A stretch of 64,000 bases of DNA from Lentibacter algarum (GCF_040580765.1 NZ_CP158687.1:248001-312000); one strand, 5' to 3'; positions 33,021 to 41,019 are shown, numbered from the stretch's first letter. Notes: a model not told the origin generated them from the letters alone. Program-made: numbers and translations.

Positions 33021-33931
33021 GCCAGACATATGAAAAGGTGGCCCTGATCGGACTGGGTCTGATCGCGTCTTCGATGTTTTGGGCCATGAAACGCGGCGGC
33101 CTTGCCGGCGAGGTGCGAGGCTATGCGCGCTCAGGCGAGACGCGTGATATCGCGCGGGAGATCGGCTTGTGTGATGTGGTTTGTGACAGTGCGGCAGAGG
33201 CTGTGAAAGACGCGGATCTCGTTGTGCTCTGTGTGCCTGTGGGCGCGATGGGCGCGGTGGCGCAAGAGATTGCCCCGCATCTCAAAGCGGGTGCGACCGT
33301 TAGCGATGTGGGTTCTGTGAAAAAGGCTGTGATTGATGCAGTCGGTCCGCATCTTCCTGAAAATGTGCACTTTATTCCAGCACACCCTTTGGCAGGGACC
33401 GAACATTCTGGCCCGCGCGCTGGCTTTGCTGAGCTGTTTGACAACCGATACACTCTTCTGGTCCCTGCCGATGGCACGCCGCTCGACGCGGTACGGACCC
33501 TGCGTGATCTCTGGGAAGGGATTGGCGCGAAGGTTGAGGAAATGGATGCGGAGCACCATGATCTGGTGCTCGGTGTTACCTCTCATGCACCACATTTGAT
33601 TGCCTATACGATGGTTGGTGTGGCCGATGATTTGCGCCGCGTGACGGATAGCGAAGTGATAAAATATTCGGCGGCGGGGTTTCGTGACTTTACTCGGATT
33701 GCGGCCTCGGACCCAACAATGTGGCGCGATGTTTTCCTCAACAATAAAGACGCCACACTTGAAATTCTGGGACGCTTTACTGAAGAGCTGTTTGCGCTTC
33801 AACGCGCGATCCGCACAGGGGACGGGGATATGCTGCACGCATATTTCACGCGCACAAGGGCGATCAGGCGAGGCATTATCGAAGCGGGGCAGGATACAGA
33901 CGCCCCAGATTTTGGACGGGTTAAAAAGTAA
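33017..33931 (+). CDS. tyrC: Prephenate/arogenate dehydrogenase family protein
   Basis: A 304-residue NAD(P)-dependent dehydrogenase of tyrosine synthesis, converting prephenate to 4-hydroxyphenylpyruvate or arogenate to tyrosine. The Rossmann start is KVALIGLGLIASSMFWAM. DVGSVKKAVIDAV, FIPAHPLAGTEHSGPRAGFA, VEEMDAEHHDLVLGVTSHAP HL and FRDFTRIAASDPTMWRDVFL follow, all family signatures. There is no fused chorismate mutase or ACT domain. The ATG overlaps the hisC stop as ATGA. Substrate preference cannot be decided from sequence; alphaproteobacterial TyrC enzymes are often cyclohexadienyl dehydrogenases. Confidence 0.93.
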   Translation: MSQTYEKVALIGLGLIASSMFWAMKRGGLAGEVRGYARSGETRDIAREIGLCDVVCDSAAEAVKDADLVVLCVPVGAMGAVAQEIAPHLKAGATVSDVGSVKKAVIDAVGPHLPENVHFIPAHPLAGTEHSGPRAGFAELFDNRYTLLVPADGTPLDAVRTLRDLWEGIGAKVEEMDAEHHDLVLGVTSHAPHLIAYTMVGVADDLRRVTDSEVIKYSAAGFRDFTRIAASDPTMWRDVFLNNKDATLEILGRFTEELFALQRAIRTGDGDMLHAYFTRTRAIRRGIIEAGQDTDAPDFGRVKK

Positions 33932-34560
33932 TGAACAAAATTTTTAAGGCATTGTTTTTGTTGTGTTTTGCCTCTTCTTGTTCATTCTCCGGTGCTCCGA
34001 AGGCTGAAAAACAACGCGACTCAGGGCTTCTTGTGGCTGGGGCGGTCTGTGGTGATCCGTCTCTTCAGGGAGAATATGTGGGCCATGTTCCTGGCAAGAT
34101 TAGCGGGTGTGGGATTAACGACGCTGTAAAGATCAGCGCGGTGAGTGGTGTCGCCTTGAGCCAAGGATCCCTGATGGATTGTGGCACGGCTAAAGCACTG
34201 AAAACATGGGTTGAAACTGGGGTTAAGCCTGCTTTTGGCAGGCATGCGGGCGGTGTGAGCTCGTTGAAAGTTGCGGCACATTACGTTTGCCGCACGCGCA
34301 ACCACAAAAAAGGCGCGCGGATCAGTGAGCATGGCAAGGGCCGCGCCATAGATATTTCGGGTTTCATTATGAAAAATGGGAGCGAATACAGCGTCTTAAG
34401 AGACTATGACAAGGGCAAAGGAGGCAAAGCGATACGGGCGACTCATAAGGCGGCGTGTGGGCCTTTTGGCACAACGCTTGGCCCCGGCTCGGACGGGTAT
34501 CATGAGGACCATTTGCACTTTGATACCGCGCGCTACAGCGGCGGACCTTACTGCAAATAA
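33931..34560 (+). CDS. Extensin-like C-terminal domain protein (M15-peptidase-like), putative lipoprotein
   Basis: A 209-residue exported protein. The N-terminus MNKIFKALFLLCFASSC has a signal and a possible lipobox (cysteine 17). The extensin-like domain carries the putative metal ligands of M15/MepA-type LD-peptidases: H134 in ARISEHGKGRAIDISGF, D141, and H194/H196 in YHEDHLHFDTARYS. Six or more cysteines in the domain suggest disulphides. The likely role is in the periplasm, acting on peptidoglycan; the family name comes from plant extensins and is misleading. Its ATG shares one base with the tyrC stop (TAATG). Confidence 0.88.
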   Translation: MNKIFKALFLLCFASSCSFSGAPKAEKQRDSGLLVAGAVCGDPSLQGEYVGHVPGKISGCGINDAVKISAVSGVALSQGSLMDCGTAKALKTWVETGVKPAFGRHAGGVSSLKVAAHYVCRTRNHKKGARISEHGKGRAIDISGFIMKNGSEYSVLRDYDKGKGGKAIRATHKAACGPFGTTLGPGSDGYHEDHLHFDTARYSGGPYCK

Positions 34561-34596
34561 AAAAGTTAACGGCCCTGATTCTAGGGGGGTGAAAAG

Positions 34597-34626
34597 CGTG
34601 CACAACCCGTGCACAACCCGTGCACC
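34597..34626. repeat. 11-bp tandem repeat, 2.7 copies
   Basis: The unit CGTGCACAACC occurs at 34597-34607 and 34608-34618, followed by a partial third copy CGTGCACC. Each unit contains the palindrome GTGCAC. It lies just after the extensin-like gene in the gap between convergent genes. Confidence 0.85.
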
Positions 34627-34655
34627 GCCAAAACGGGATTTTGCAGTGTTAATCG

Positions 34656-34745
34656 AGCGCACGGTGCCGTGCGCTGGACGAGGTGAGCTCGGTTTCGAAT
34701 TTTCGCTGCGCGAAAATCCGACCAGCTTGGGGGGCCAGCCCCCCA
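34656..34745. repeat. Cluster of three perfect hairpins between convergent genes
   Basis: Three inverted repeats follow each other: a 9-bp stem at 34656-34675 (AGCGCACGG with CCGTGCGCT), a 7-bp stem at 34700-34716 (TTTTCGC with GCGAAAA), and a G/C stem at 34728-34745 (TGGGGGGC with GCCCCCCA). On the minus strand they lie downstream of the HD-domain gene, on the plus strand downstream of the extensin-like gene. They probably end or protect both transcripts, but none has a standard T-run. Confidence 0.7.
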
Positions 34746-34753
34746 GACCCCCC

Positions 34754-34779
34754 GGGATATTTCTGGAAAGAAAAAGAGC
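34754..34779 (+). repeat. Recurrent intergenic motif GGGATATTT + purine tract (copy 1)
   Basis: GGGATATTT (34754-34762), then CTGGAAAGAAAAAGAG. A close relative occurs at 43678-43702 before folD. The same combination of a G/C hairpin, GGGATATTT and an AAAGAA-rich tract is, from memory, common in Roseobacter genomes. Confidence 0.55.
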
Positions 34780-34787
34780 GGGGAGGG

Positions 34788-35438
34788 TTAGCTCTCGGGG
34801 ATCTCGCTTTGCAGGCGGGTGAGGAAGCTGCGCATGTATTGCGTGCGCTCTTCGGCGATTTGGCGGGCGGTTACAGTTTGCATGGTGTCAGCCAAGGTGA
34901 AGAGTTTTGTTTGAAAGTGATCGAGGACGAAGGCGGTGTCGTCTGGGTCGCGGTTTTGAGCCAGAGGATCTGTGCTGTCATAGAGCGGGCGGGCGAGCGC
35001 GCCTGAGACCATGAGCATGCGCGCAAGGCCGATGGCTCCAAGGGCATCAAGGCGGTCGGCATCCTGCAGGATTTTGGCTTCAAGTGTTTTGGGATGCATA
35101 TTTGCGGAAAAGCTGTGGGCGGTAATGGCGTGCTTCAGCGCGGGGATTTTGGCCTCGGGAAAACCGCAGGCGCGCGCCAGCGGGGCGGCGGCTTCGGCCG
35201 AAAGGCGGGAGGCCTCTGCACGGTTGGGCGCGTCCTTCGGCAGATTAACGAGATCATGGAAGATCGCGGCGGCATGGAGCAGGTCTAGATCAACGGGGGC
35301 ATTTTCGCCTTTGGCGATGTGTTGGCAATTGGCCCATACGCGGCGGATATGGGCGAGGTCATGGGCGCTGTCTGCCGCACTATCCGAGGCTCCGACCCAA
35401 TGCGTCAGGAGCGCGGCCTCGTAAGGACAGTCGCTCAT
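34788..35438 (-). CDS. HD domain-containing protein (putative phosphohydrolase)
   Basis: A 216-residue metal-dependent phosphohydrolase of the HD superfamily, YedJ-like in organisation. Metal ligands are visible in SAHDLAHIRRVWANCQH (first His), AAIFHDLVNLPKD (His-Asp) and LQDADRLDALGAIGLARMLM (last Asp); AITAHSFSANMHPKTLEAKI lies between. Substrates of such stand-alone HD proteins are usually unknown nucleotides or phosphomonoesters. I start at ATG 35438, which overlaps the DUF2125 stop by four bases; the longer frame to 35726 only reads that gene in another frame. Confidence 0.9.
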   Translation of the reverse strand: MSDCPYEAALLTHWVGASDSAADSAHDLAHIRRVWANCQHIAKGENAPVDLDLLHAAAIFHDLVNLPKDAPNRAEASRLSAEAAAPLARACGFPEAKIPALKHAITAHSFSANMHPKTLEAKILQDADRLDALGAIGLARMLMVSGALARPLYDSTDPLAQNRDPDDTAFVLDHFQTKLFTLADTMQTVTARQIAEERTQYMRSFLTRLQSEIPES

Positions 35439-36418
35439 CGGATCGACAGGCGCGGCGCGGGGGCGACGGGGATGAGGCCAATTTTGATATAGCCGCCTGA
35501 GAAAGTCAGTGGGATATCCAGCGTTTCTGGATTGCCAGAGAAATTGGCGAGAAGGGACAGACCCTGTTCGATTTGATCGGTCAGTGCAGCGGGCAATGCG
35601 CCTGAGGCTGTCGCCAGCGCGAGAATGTCGCGCCAGTTGCGGGCTTTGATGGTGACTGTGCCTGTGGGTGTCCCTGTACGATCCACAGAAAGCTCGCCAG
35701 CGGCGGCAAGTTTGAGCTGACCCCATTCGGCTTCGGCGAGGTGGAGCTTGATTTTTGTTGGTTGGGGCCGGCTCTCTTCAAGGGCTGTAATATCCCATGG
35801 TTTGGTAAAATCGAGAGTGGCATCGGCGCGAAAGGATGTGAGCGCCTCGGGCAGCTCGTCTGTGAGCGCTGCAGGAAGCGGCGGGGCGAGGCCATCGGCA
35901 TTGAAAGCGGCGCGATAGCTTGAGGTGTTTTCTCGGGTGAGTGCAGTTTGCAGTCCAGCAATATGAATGCGTGCGCCCACTTCTGGCGTGATTGTCAGGG
36001 CTGTGGCCGCGAGATTGGCGCGATTAAAGGCGAGGTCTGTGTTGGGCTCCATGACCATGGAGGCCTGCATCTTTTCGCTCTTGAGCGCAAAGCGGGCTTC
36101 TGGCGTGCGCAATGTCTGGAACTCGGGGAAGGCCGCAATGATATGGTTGGGTTGATAGCTTAGGGCGAAAAGCTGAACGAAGGGGGCCGACCATGCGAGC
36201 CCTGTGGCGGGGTCGGCGAGGGCGGGGTCTGTCAGGGTTGTGTCAAACCGGTTGGGGAAGCCTTTGACCGAAAGGTCGGAATACTCAGCTTGCCAGCCTT
36301 CACTTTGGCGGGCGTCAAACCACACGGCGAAGCCAGCTTTGACGCCAGCGGCGCCGACGAACCAATAGCCAGCCCAGAGCGCGGCCAGAGTCACGATAAG
36401 AACGAGCAGTTTTTTCAC
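35435..36418 (-). CDS. DUF2125 domain-containing protein
   Basis: A 327-residue protein anchored or exported by a hydrophobic N-terminus (MKKLLVLIVTLAALWAGYWF VGA). The mature part carries the DUF2125 pattern (WQAEYSDLSVKGFPNRFDTT, LSYQPNHIIAAFPEFQTL and the C-terminal FSGGYIKIGLIPVAPAPRLS). The beta-rich sequence resembles AsmA/YdbH-like envelope proteins, but this is only an impression. The function is unknown; the family is nearly confined to alphaproteobacteria. It is cotranscribed with the HD protein and divergent from chaC. Confidence 0.87.
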   Translation of the reverse strand: MKKLLVLIVTLAALWAGYWFVGAAGVKAGFAVWFDARQSEGWQAEYSDLSVKGFPNRFDTTLTDPALADPATGLAWSAPFVQLFALSYQPNHIIAAFPEFQTLRTPEARFALKSEKMQASMVMEPNTDLAFNRANLAATALTITPEVGARIHIAGLQTALTRENTSSYRAAFNADGLAPPLPAALTDELPEALTSFRADATLDFTKPWDITALEESRPQPTKIKLHLAEAEWGQLKLAAAGELSVDRTGTPTGTVTIKARNWRDILALATASGALPAALTDQIEQGLSLLANFSGNPETLDIPLTFSGGYIKIGLIPVAPAPRLSIR

Positions 36419-36484
36419 GCGTGCACCTTTTCCCTCATGTGGTGATGGTGTTTATGGGGGCAGGCGCGCGAAGGGACAAGTGAT

Positions 36485-37012
36485 ATGACGATGTGGGTGT
36501 TTGGCTATGGGTCTTTGATCTGGAACCCTGGCTTTGAAGTGGATGAGATGCGGATTGCCACGCTTGAAGGCTATGCCCGCAGCTTTTGTATGCGTTCGAT
36601 CCACCACCGCGGAACAGAGGAAAACCCAGGACTTGTATTGGCGCTCGACGAGATGCCACGGGCGCGCTGCCATGGGGTCGCCTTTTCTGTGCGGACGGGG
36701 CAGGAGGCAGATGTTCTCGCATATCTGCGCGAGCGTGAGCTGATCTCTTCGGCCTATGTAGAGCGCACCCTTGAGATTACGCTGGCCGACAAGCGCCGTG
36801 TTGAAGCTGTGACATATGTGATTGATGCGGCCCATGTGCAGTATTGCGGCGGACTTGATCTGGAAGAGCAGGCGCGGATCATTGCGGGTGCGCATGGTGG
36901 GCGTGGGCCGAACAGCGAGTATCTCTTTAACACGGCGGCGCATTTGCACGAGCTGGGGATTTCGGATTCTGAGCTCGATTCTATTGTGGCGCGCGTGAAA
37001 ATGCTTGGCTGA
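36485..37012 (+). CDS. chaC: Gamma-glutamylcyclotransferase, ChaC type
   Basis: A 175-residue cytosolic enzyme that releases 5-oxoproline from glutathione. The substrate-binding loop VFGYGSLIWNPGF (residues 5-17) opens the protein, and RSFCMRSIHHRGTEENPGLV, ERTLEITLADKRRVEAVTYV and GRGPNSEYLFNTAAHLHELG follow the ChaC pattern. Length is slightly below E. coli ChaC. It begins 66 bp from the divergent DUF2125 gene; GGGACAAGTGAT precedes the ATG. It probably adjusts glutathione pools; the regulation is not visible. Confidence 0.93.
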   Translation: MTMWVFGYGSLIWNPGFEVDEMRIATLEGYARSFCMRSIHHRGTEENPGLVLALDEMPRARCHGVAFSVRTGQEADVLAYLRERELISSAYVERTLEITLADKRRVEAVTYVIDAAHVQYCGGLDLEEQARIIAGAHGGRGPNSEYLFNTAAHLHELGISDSELDSIVARVKMLG

Positions 37013-37397
37013 AGGCCAAATTTTCTGAAATATTTGGTGCGTGTTGATCACGAAGGCAGCCATTGCTGCTCTTAATGTGCGTGAGCGCACCTAAAATTTC
37101 GATCACAAATCCCATCTCTTTTTGATCATGCGGCTGTGAAATCTGTGAAATATTTCAGTCGATGATTTCTTCAGTTCTGCGTAAGCACATGAAAATAATT
37201 GATAAAGTTAGACTTTACTTGGGGATTTTTCTTGGGCTCACGATTGCGTCGCGCTTTTGCACGGGGCGGTGAGCAGGGGTGTTTTGAAATATTGAGCGGC
37301 AAGGCTCAGATTGGTTGCATGCCGGACGGTGAAGACGCCGACGGAAAACAGACAGCAACCGCGCCATGAGCGCAAAACAAACATAAAGGACCACATT
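37013..37397. other. 385-bp gene-free region with AT-rich palindromes
   Basis: No convincing coding sequence is visible. The region holds the perfect palindrome TGAAATATTTCA (37146-37157), a related half-site CTGAAATATTTGG (37026-37038), a small stem GTGCG/CGCAC near 37077-37090, and several A/T-rich stretches. The promoter of the 85-residue secreted proteins should be here, and the palindromes are candidate operator sites. A structured or regulatory RNA cannot be excluded. Confidence 0.5.
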
Positions 37398-37655
37398 ATG
37401 AAACTCGTATACAATACAGTCGCCGCCCTTGCTCTTACCGCAACAACAGCTTTTGCCGCAGGTGTTGAAGGCCCCGCAGTGAGCGCAGACAGCTATGTAG
37501 GCCAAGGCACTATTGGTGAAGTTGTGGCAGTGATCTCGACCAAGTCAAACAGCACACGCTCGGGCCAAGAGACAATTGACGGCAAGTTGCAACTCAACGT
37601 CTTCAAAAGCTCAGACGCTATCGTGACAGCCCCAGGCGGCGCGCACTTCCGCTAA
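37398..37655 (+). CDS. Small secreted protein, 85 residues, tandem paralogue A
   Basis: An 85-residue protein with a clean Sec signal peptide (MKLVYNTVAALALTATTAFA, cleavage after residue 20), leaving about 65 residues without cysteines. It is 50 of 85 residues identical, without gaps, to the next gene's product by hand alignment. The signal peptide and the end SSDAIVTAPGGAHFR are the best-conserved parts. I do not recognise a named family. AAAGGA lies ten bases upstream of the ATG. Codon use is strongly biased (GCC, CTT, AAC), suggesting high expression. The role is unknown; a periplasmic or extracellular small protein is likely. Confidence 0.8.
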   Translation: MKLVYNTVAALALTATTAFAAGVEGPAVSADSYVGQGTIGEVVAVISTKSNSTRSGQETIDGKLQLNVFKSSDAIVTAPGGAHFR

Positions 37656-37719
37656 GCCGCAGAACACCCTCTTTTTCAAATCACGCGCCGATGTGCGCAT
37701 CTCAACAAAGGATACTCTT

Positions 37720-37977
37720 ATGAAACTCGTACTCAACACAGCCCTCGCCCTTGCTCTTACAGCGACATCAGCTCTTGCACTTGGCACGGATGGCCCTGCG
37801 TTTTCGGCAAATGAATACGCCGTAGAGGCAACAGCAGGCGAACGCATCACGATTGATGCGCCCAAGTTCAACAGCAAGCGCAACGGGCAGGAAGCCACGG
37901 ACGGTATGCTCCAAGTGAGCCTCTTTGAAGGCTCGGATGCGATCTCGACAGCTCCTGGTGGTGCGCACTTCCGCTAA
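37720..37977 (+). CDS. Small secreted protein, 85 residues, tandem paralogue B
   Basis: The second copy, the same length as the first, with signal peptide MKLVLNTALALALTATSALA and mature start LGTDGPAFSANEY. The central part has diverged (ERITIDAPKFNSKRNGQEAT) while GSDAISTAPGGAHFR at the end is nearly unchanged. A gap of 64 bp separates it from paralogue A and a strong terminator follows, so the two are likely cotranscribed. AAAGGA precedes the ATG. The function is unknown, and the conserved C-terminal GGAHFR could be an interaction or processing site, which is speculation. Confidence 0.8.
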   Translation: MKLVLNTALALALTATSALALGTDGPAFSANEYAVEATAGERITIDAPKFNSKRNGQEATDGMLQVSLFEGSDAISTAPGGAHFR

Positions 37978-38012
37978 GCCTGACTGCGATATTCCTCTCC
38001 CTCCCCCTGAAG

Positions 38013-38043
38013 GCGGCGCGCATATTCTGCGCGCCGCTTTTTC
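38013..38043 (+). terminator. Rho-independent terminator after the 85-residue paralogues
   Basis: A perfect 10-bp stem, GCGGCGCGCA (38013-38022) with TGCGCGCCGC (38028-38037), around TATTC and followed by TTTTTC. It lies 35 bases after the second paralogue. Confidence 0.95.
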
Positions 38044-38133
38044 TTGTCGGGCGGACGTTGGCATTTTTCTTGGCTTGAGCGTGAGTTCTGCTTATGGTTG
38101 ACGCAATTGAAATAAGCGTCAGGAGCCGTCACG

Positions 38134-39360
38134 ATGGCGCATCCGGACCGTGAGGCCGAGCTGTATTTTTCGCAACCTTTGAGACAGATCGTTTTGATGC
38201 TGTTGGCGCTTGGGCTGGCGGGGTTTGTTACCCTCTTGGCTCTGCCACAGGTATTGCCTGTTTTCGAGGCGAACCCCTATCTCAACGGGTTTATCGTTTT
38301 TGTCTTTGCCGTCGGCGTTTTGGCGACGTTCTGGCAGATATATCAAATGATGCGCTCTGTGCGCTGGATCGAGGCGTTCGCAGCGGATGTGGCGGAGCGT
38401 GAAGGGGTGTTGCCGCCGTCTCTTTTGACGCCTTTGGCCAATCTGCTCAGTGCGCGGGCACATGGGAGGCAGATTAGCTCTGGCTCGGCACGCTCTATTC
38501 TTGACTCAGTGGCGCAGCGGATCGACGAAGAGCGGGAGATCACGCGGTATATTGTCAGTCTGCTGATTTTTCTTGGCCTTTTGGGCACATTTTACGGACT
38601 GGCGACGACTGTTCCTGCGCTTGTTGACACGATCCGAGGTCTTGCCCCCGCCGAAGGAGAGAGCGGTGTTGAGGTTTTTGGGCGTTTGATGAGCGGGCTA
38701 GATCAGCAGCTTTCTGGTATGGGCGTTGCGTTTGCGTCTTCCCTTCTGGGTCTTGCTGGCTCGCTTGTTGTGGGGTTGCTGGAGCTTTTTGCAGGCCATG
38801 CGCAAAACCGCTTTTATCGTGAACTGGAGGAGTGGCTCAGCTCGATCACCCGTCTTGGCTTTGCCTCTGGCGAGAGCGAAGAGGGCGGCCAGGCTGCTGT
38901 TTATGACGGCGTTTTAGAGCATATGGCACAGCAGATGGAGGCCTTGCAGGACATTTTCCGCGCTGGCGATGCGCGCCAAGCGGCAGTTGATGAGCGGCTT
39001 GTGCAACTGACTGGTGCGCTTGAACGGCTTATGGCCGAGATGGGCGATGCCAGCCCGACGTTGAGCGCGCTTGGCCGTGTGGCTGAAGGGCAAGACGCGC
39101 TGATTGGCGAATTGCGTCAGCGCAGCGGTAGCAGCACGGAAGCTGGGATTGATGCTGAGAGCCGTATGCGCCTCAGATCGATTGATGTGCAGATGCTGCG
39201 AGTTTTGGAAGAGATCAGCGCGGGGCGTCAAGAGATGATGGCTGAGCTGCGCACCGATATTGCCGATCTGGGCAAGGTACTTGGCGGGCAGGGACCTAAC
39301 ACTGTGCGTAAGTTGCGCGTGAGCCGCCAGACGCCAGACGCCACTGGAAACGAGGGCTAG
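38134..39360 (+). CDS. MotA/TolQ/ExbB-like proton-channel family protein
   Basis: A 408-residue inner-membrane protein. Four membrane segments are apparent at about 17-40, 50-70, 140-162 and 196-220. The last two contain the stator signatures LLGTFYGLATTVPAL and GMGVAFASSLLGLAGSLVVG. About 190 residues follow, predicted cytoplasmic and helical (EHMAQQMEALQDIFRAGD, LVQLTGALERLMAEMGD). It is paired with an OmpA/MotB-like gene four bases downstream, as in flagellar motors, ExbBD and the Zorya ZorAB complex. No flagellar, TonB or Zorya C/D/E genes are present. The likely role is an ion-driven envelope machine of unknown purpose. Confidence 0.85.
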   Translation: MAHPDREAELYFSQPLRQIVLMLLALGLAGFVTLLALPQVLPVFEANPYLNGFIVFVFAVGVLATFWQIYQMMRSVRWIEAFAADVAEREGVLPPSLLTPLANLLSARAHGRQISSGSARSILDSVAQRIDEEREITRYIVSLLIFLGLLGTFYGLATTVPALVDTIRGLAPAEGESGVEVFGRLMSGLDQQLSGMGVAFASSLLGLAGSLVVGLLELFAGHAQNRFYRELEEWLSSITRLGFASGESEEGGQAAVYDGVLEHMAQQMEALQDIFRAGDARQAAVDERLVQLTGALERLMAEMGDASPTLSALGRVAEGQDALIGELRQRSGSSTEAGIDAESRMRLRSIDVQMLRVLEEISAGRQEMMAELRTDIADLGKVLGGQGPNTVRKLRVSRQTPDATGNEG

Positions 39361-39363
39361 CTT

Positions 39364-41019
39364 ATGGCCCTTTCCCGCCGCACTGGGCAGCGCTTTCAGG
39401 CCAATATCTGGCCTGGGTTTGTCGATGCGATGACGGGGCTTTTGCTTGTTCTGATGTTTGTTTTGACCATCTTTATGGTCGTTCAATTCGTGCTGCGTGA
39501 GACGATCACGGGGCAGGAAAGCGAGATGAACCAGCTGAATGCCGAAATTGCCAAGCTGGCGCAGGCACTTGGGCTTGAACAGCGCAAGACCTCGGGGCTT
39601 GAGGCGCGGGTTGGTGAGCTTGGTGTGACGCTTGAGGCGGCGCGCACACGGGCGGGGGAGCAGGCGGCTTTGATCGCAACTTTGCGGGCCCAAACGCAGG
39701 CGCAAGACGAGGCGTTGAGTGCTGCAGAAGCGCAGATCACGGGGTTTGAGGCTCAGGTGGCGAGCCTTTTGGCGGAGCGGAACTTGGCCCAGAGCGAGGC
39801 TGAGGCTTTGCGGGCCGAGAGCGCCGACCTTAGCACGCAGAAGGCGGCTTTGGAGGCCGTGATTGCAGCGGCTGAGGCCGAAGCGGCGGCAAAAGATGAG
39901 GCGCTTGCACGGGTCGAGACGGCATTGAGCGAAGAGGAAGCCGCCCGCGCCATCGAGCTGGCGGCAGCAGAGGCTTTGCGTGCGCGGCTTGCAGCAGCGG
40001 ACACAGAGCTCACGGCGATGACACTCGCGCTTGAGGCCGCGCGCAAGGATGCGGAAGAGACGCTGACCTTGCTCGCCGCGGCGGAGGCGAAAGAGGATGA
40101 GCTCGGTCAACGGATCGCGGCATTGCTGCTTGAGGCTGAATCAGAGGGTGCTGCACAGGCCGAAATGAACGCGGATATGCGTGCGAAGCTTGCGCAGGCT
40201 TTGGCAGAGAAGCTTGCGCTTGAGGGAGCGCTTGGCGAGACGTTGAGCGAGACAGAGGCGCGTGCTGTGCTGTTGGCCCAAGCCAATGCTGCGCTCTCAG
40301 AAGAAGAGGCGCGCTCAGCAGAGGCGCTGCGAGAGCAAGCCTTACTCAATCAGCAAGTCGCGGCTTTGCGGGCGCAGCTTGGCAGCCTTCAGGCGATTAT
40401 CGATGATTACAAAGAGCGTGACGCCGCGAGCGATATTCAGCTTTCGAACTTGGGGCAGGATCTCAACGCGGCCTTGGCGCGTGCGGCGGCCGAAGAGCGC
40501 AAGCGGCGCGAGCTGGAAGAGGCTGAGCGGGTCAGGCTTGAGGCCGAAAAGCAGAACCTCGAACGCTATCGAAGCGAGTTTTTTGGACGTTTGAGAGACG
40601 TGATTGGCGCGCAGGACGGTGTACGCATTGTGGGCGACAGGTTCGTCTTTTCCTCCGAGGTGCTGTTTGCGCAGGGGGCGGCCAATCTGAGCGGTGAAGG
40701 GCAGGGCGAACTGGCCAAGATTGCAGGTATTTTGCGCAATGTTGTCGGAGATATCCCTGATGAGATTGATTGGGTGATCCGTGTGGACGGCCATACTGAC
40801 AATGTGCCTTTGTCGGGCGCGGGCGCGTTTGCTGATAACTGGGAACTCTCTCAGGCGCGGGCGCTTTCTGTCGTAAGGTATATGGTGAATTTCCTTGATA
40901 TTCCGCCCGAGCGGTTGAGCGCCAATGGATTTGGGCAGTATCAACCTATTGCGAATGGCAATTCCCCGGAGGCGCGTGCGCAGAACCGCCGGATTGAGCT
41001 TAAGTTTACCGAGAAGTGA
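39364..41019 (+). CDS. OmpA/MotB-like protein with very long periplasmic coiled coil
   Basis: A 551-residue protein with one N-terminal helix (about 20-43) carrying D21 in WPGFVDAMTGLLLVLMF, where MotB and ZorB have their ion-carrying aspartate. About 350 residues of alanine/glutamate-rich coiled coil follow (residues 45-400). A C-terminal OmpA peptidoglycan-binding domain closes the protein, with RVDGHTDNVPLSG, NWELSQARALSVVRYMVN and SPEARAQNRRIELKF. The coiled coil is far longer than in MotB and could span a wide periplasm. It is made with the MotA-like protein and should form its stator partner. The function is unknown. Confidence 0.88.
   Translation: MALSRRTGQRFQANIWPGFVDAMTGLLLVLMFVLTIFMVVQFVLRETITGQESEMNQLNAEIAKLAQALGLEQRKTSGLEARVGELGVTLEAARTRAGEQAALIATLRAQTQAQDEALSAAEAQITGFEAQVASLLAERNLAQSEAEALRAESADLSTQKAALEAVIAAAEAEAAAKDEALARVETALSEEEAARAIELAAAEALRARLAAADTELTAMTLALEAARKDAEETLTLLAAAEAKEDELGQRIAALLLEAESEGAAQAEMNADMRAKLAQALAEKLALEGALGETLSETEARAVLLAQANAALSEEEARSAEALREQALLNQQVAALRAQLGSLQAIIDDYKERDAASDIQLSNLGQDLNAALARAAAEERKRRELEEAERVRLEAEKQNLERYRSEFFGRLRDVIGAQDGVRIVGDRFVFSSEVLFAQGAANLSGEGQGELAKIAGILRNVVGDIPDEIDWVIRVDGHTDNVPLSGAGAFADNWELSQARALSVVRYMVNFLDIPPERLSANGFGQYQPIANGNSPEARAQNRRIELKFTEK

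Noticed and set aside
38914..40110. Long minus-strand open frame opposite the MotA/MotB-like genes (398 codons)
   Set aside because: It mirrors two well-supported genes, has a composition dominated by Arg, Leu, Gln and Cys, no ribosome site and no recognisable motif. It is a by-product of GC-rich codon use.
38134..41019. Zorya anti-phage system (ZorA/ZorB)
   Set aside because: The stator-like pair is present, but no ZorC, ZorD or ZorE gene adjoins it. Flanking genes are housekeeping, and the long coiled coil is in the periplasmic partner, not in the ZorA-like one.
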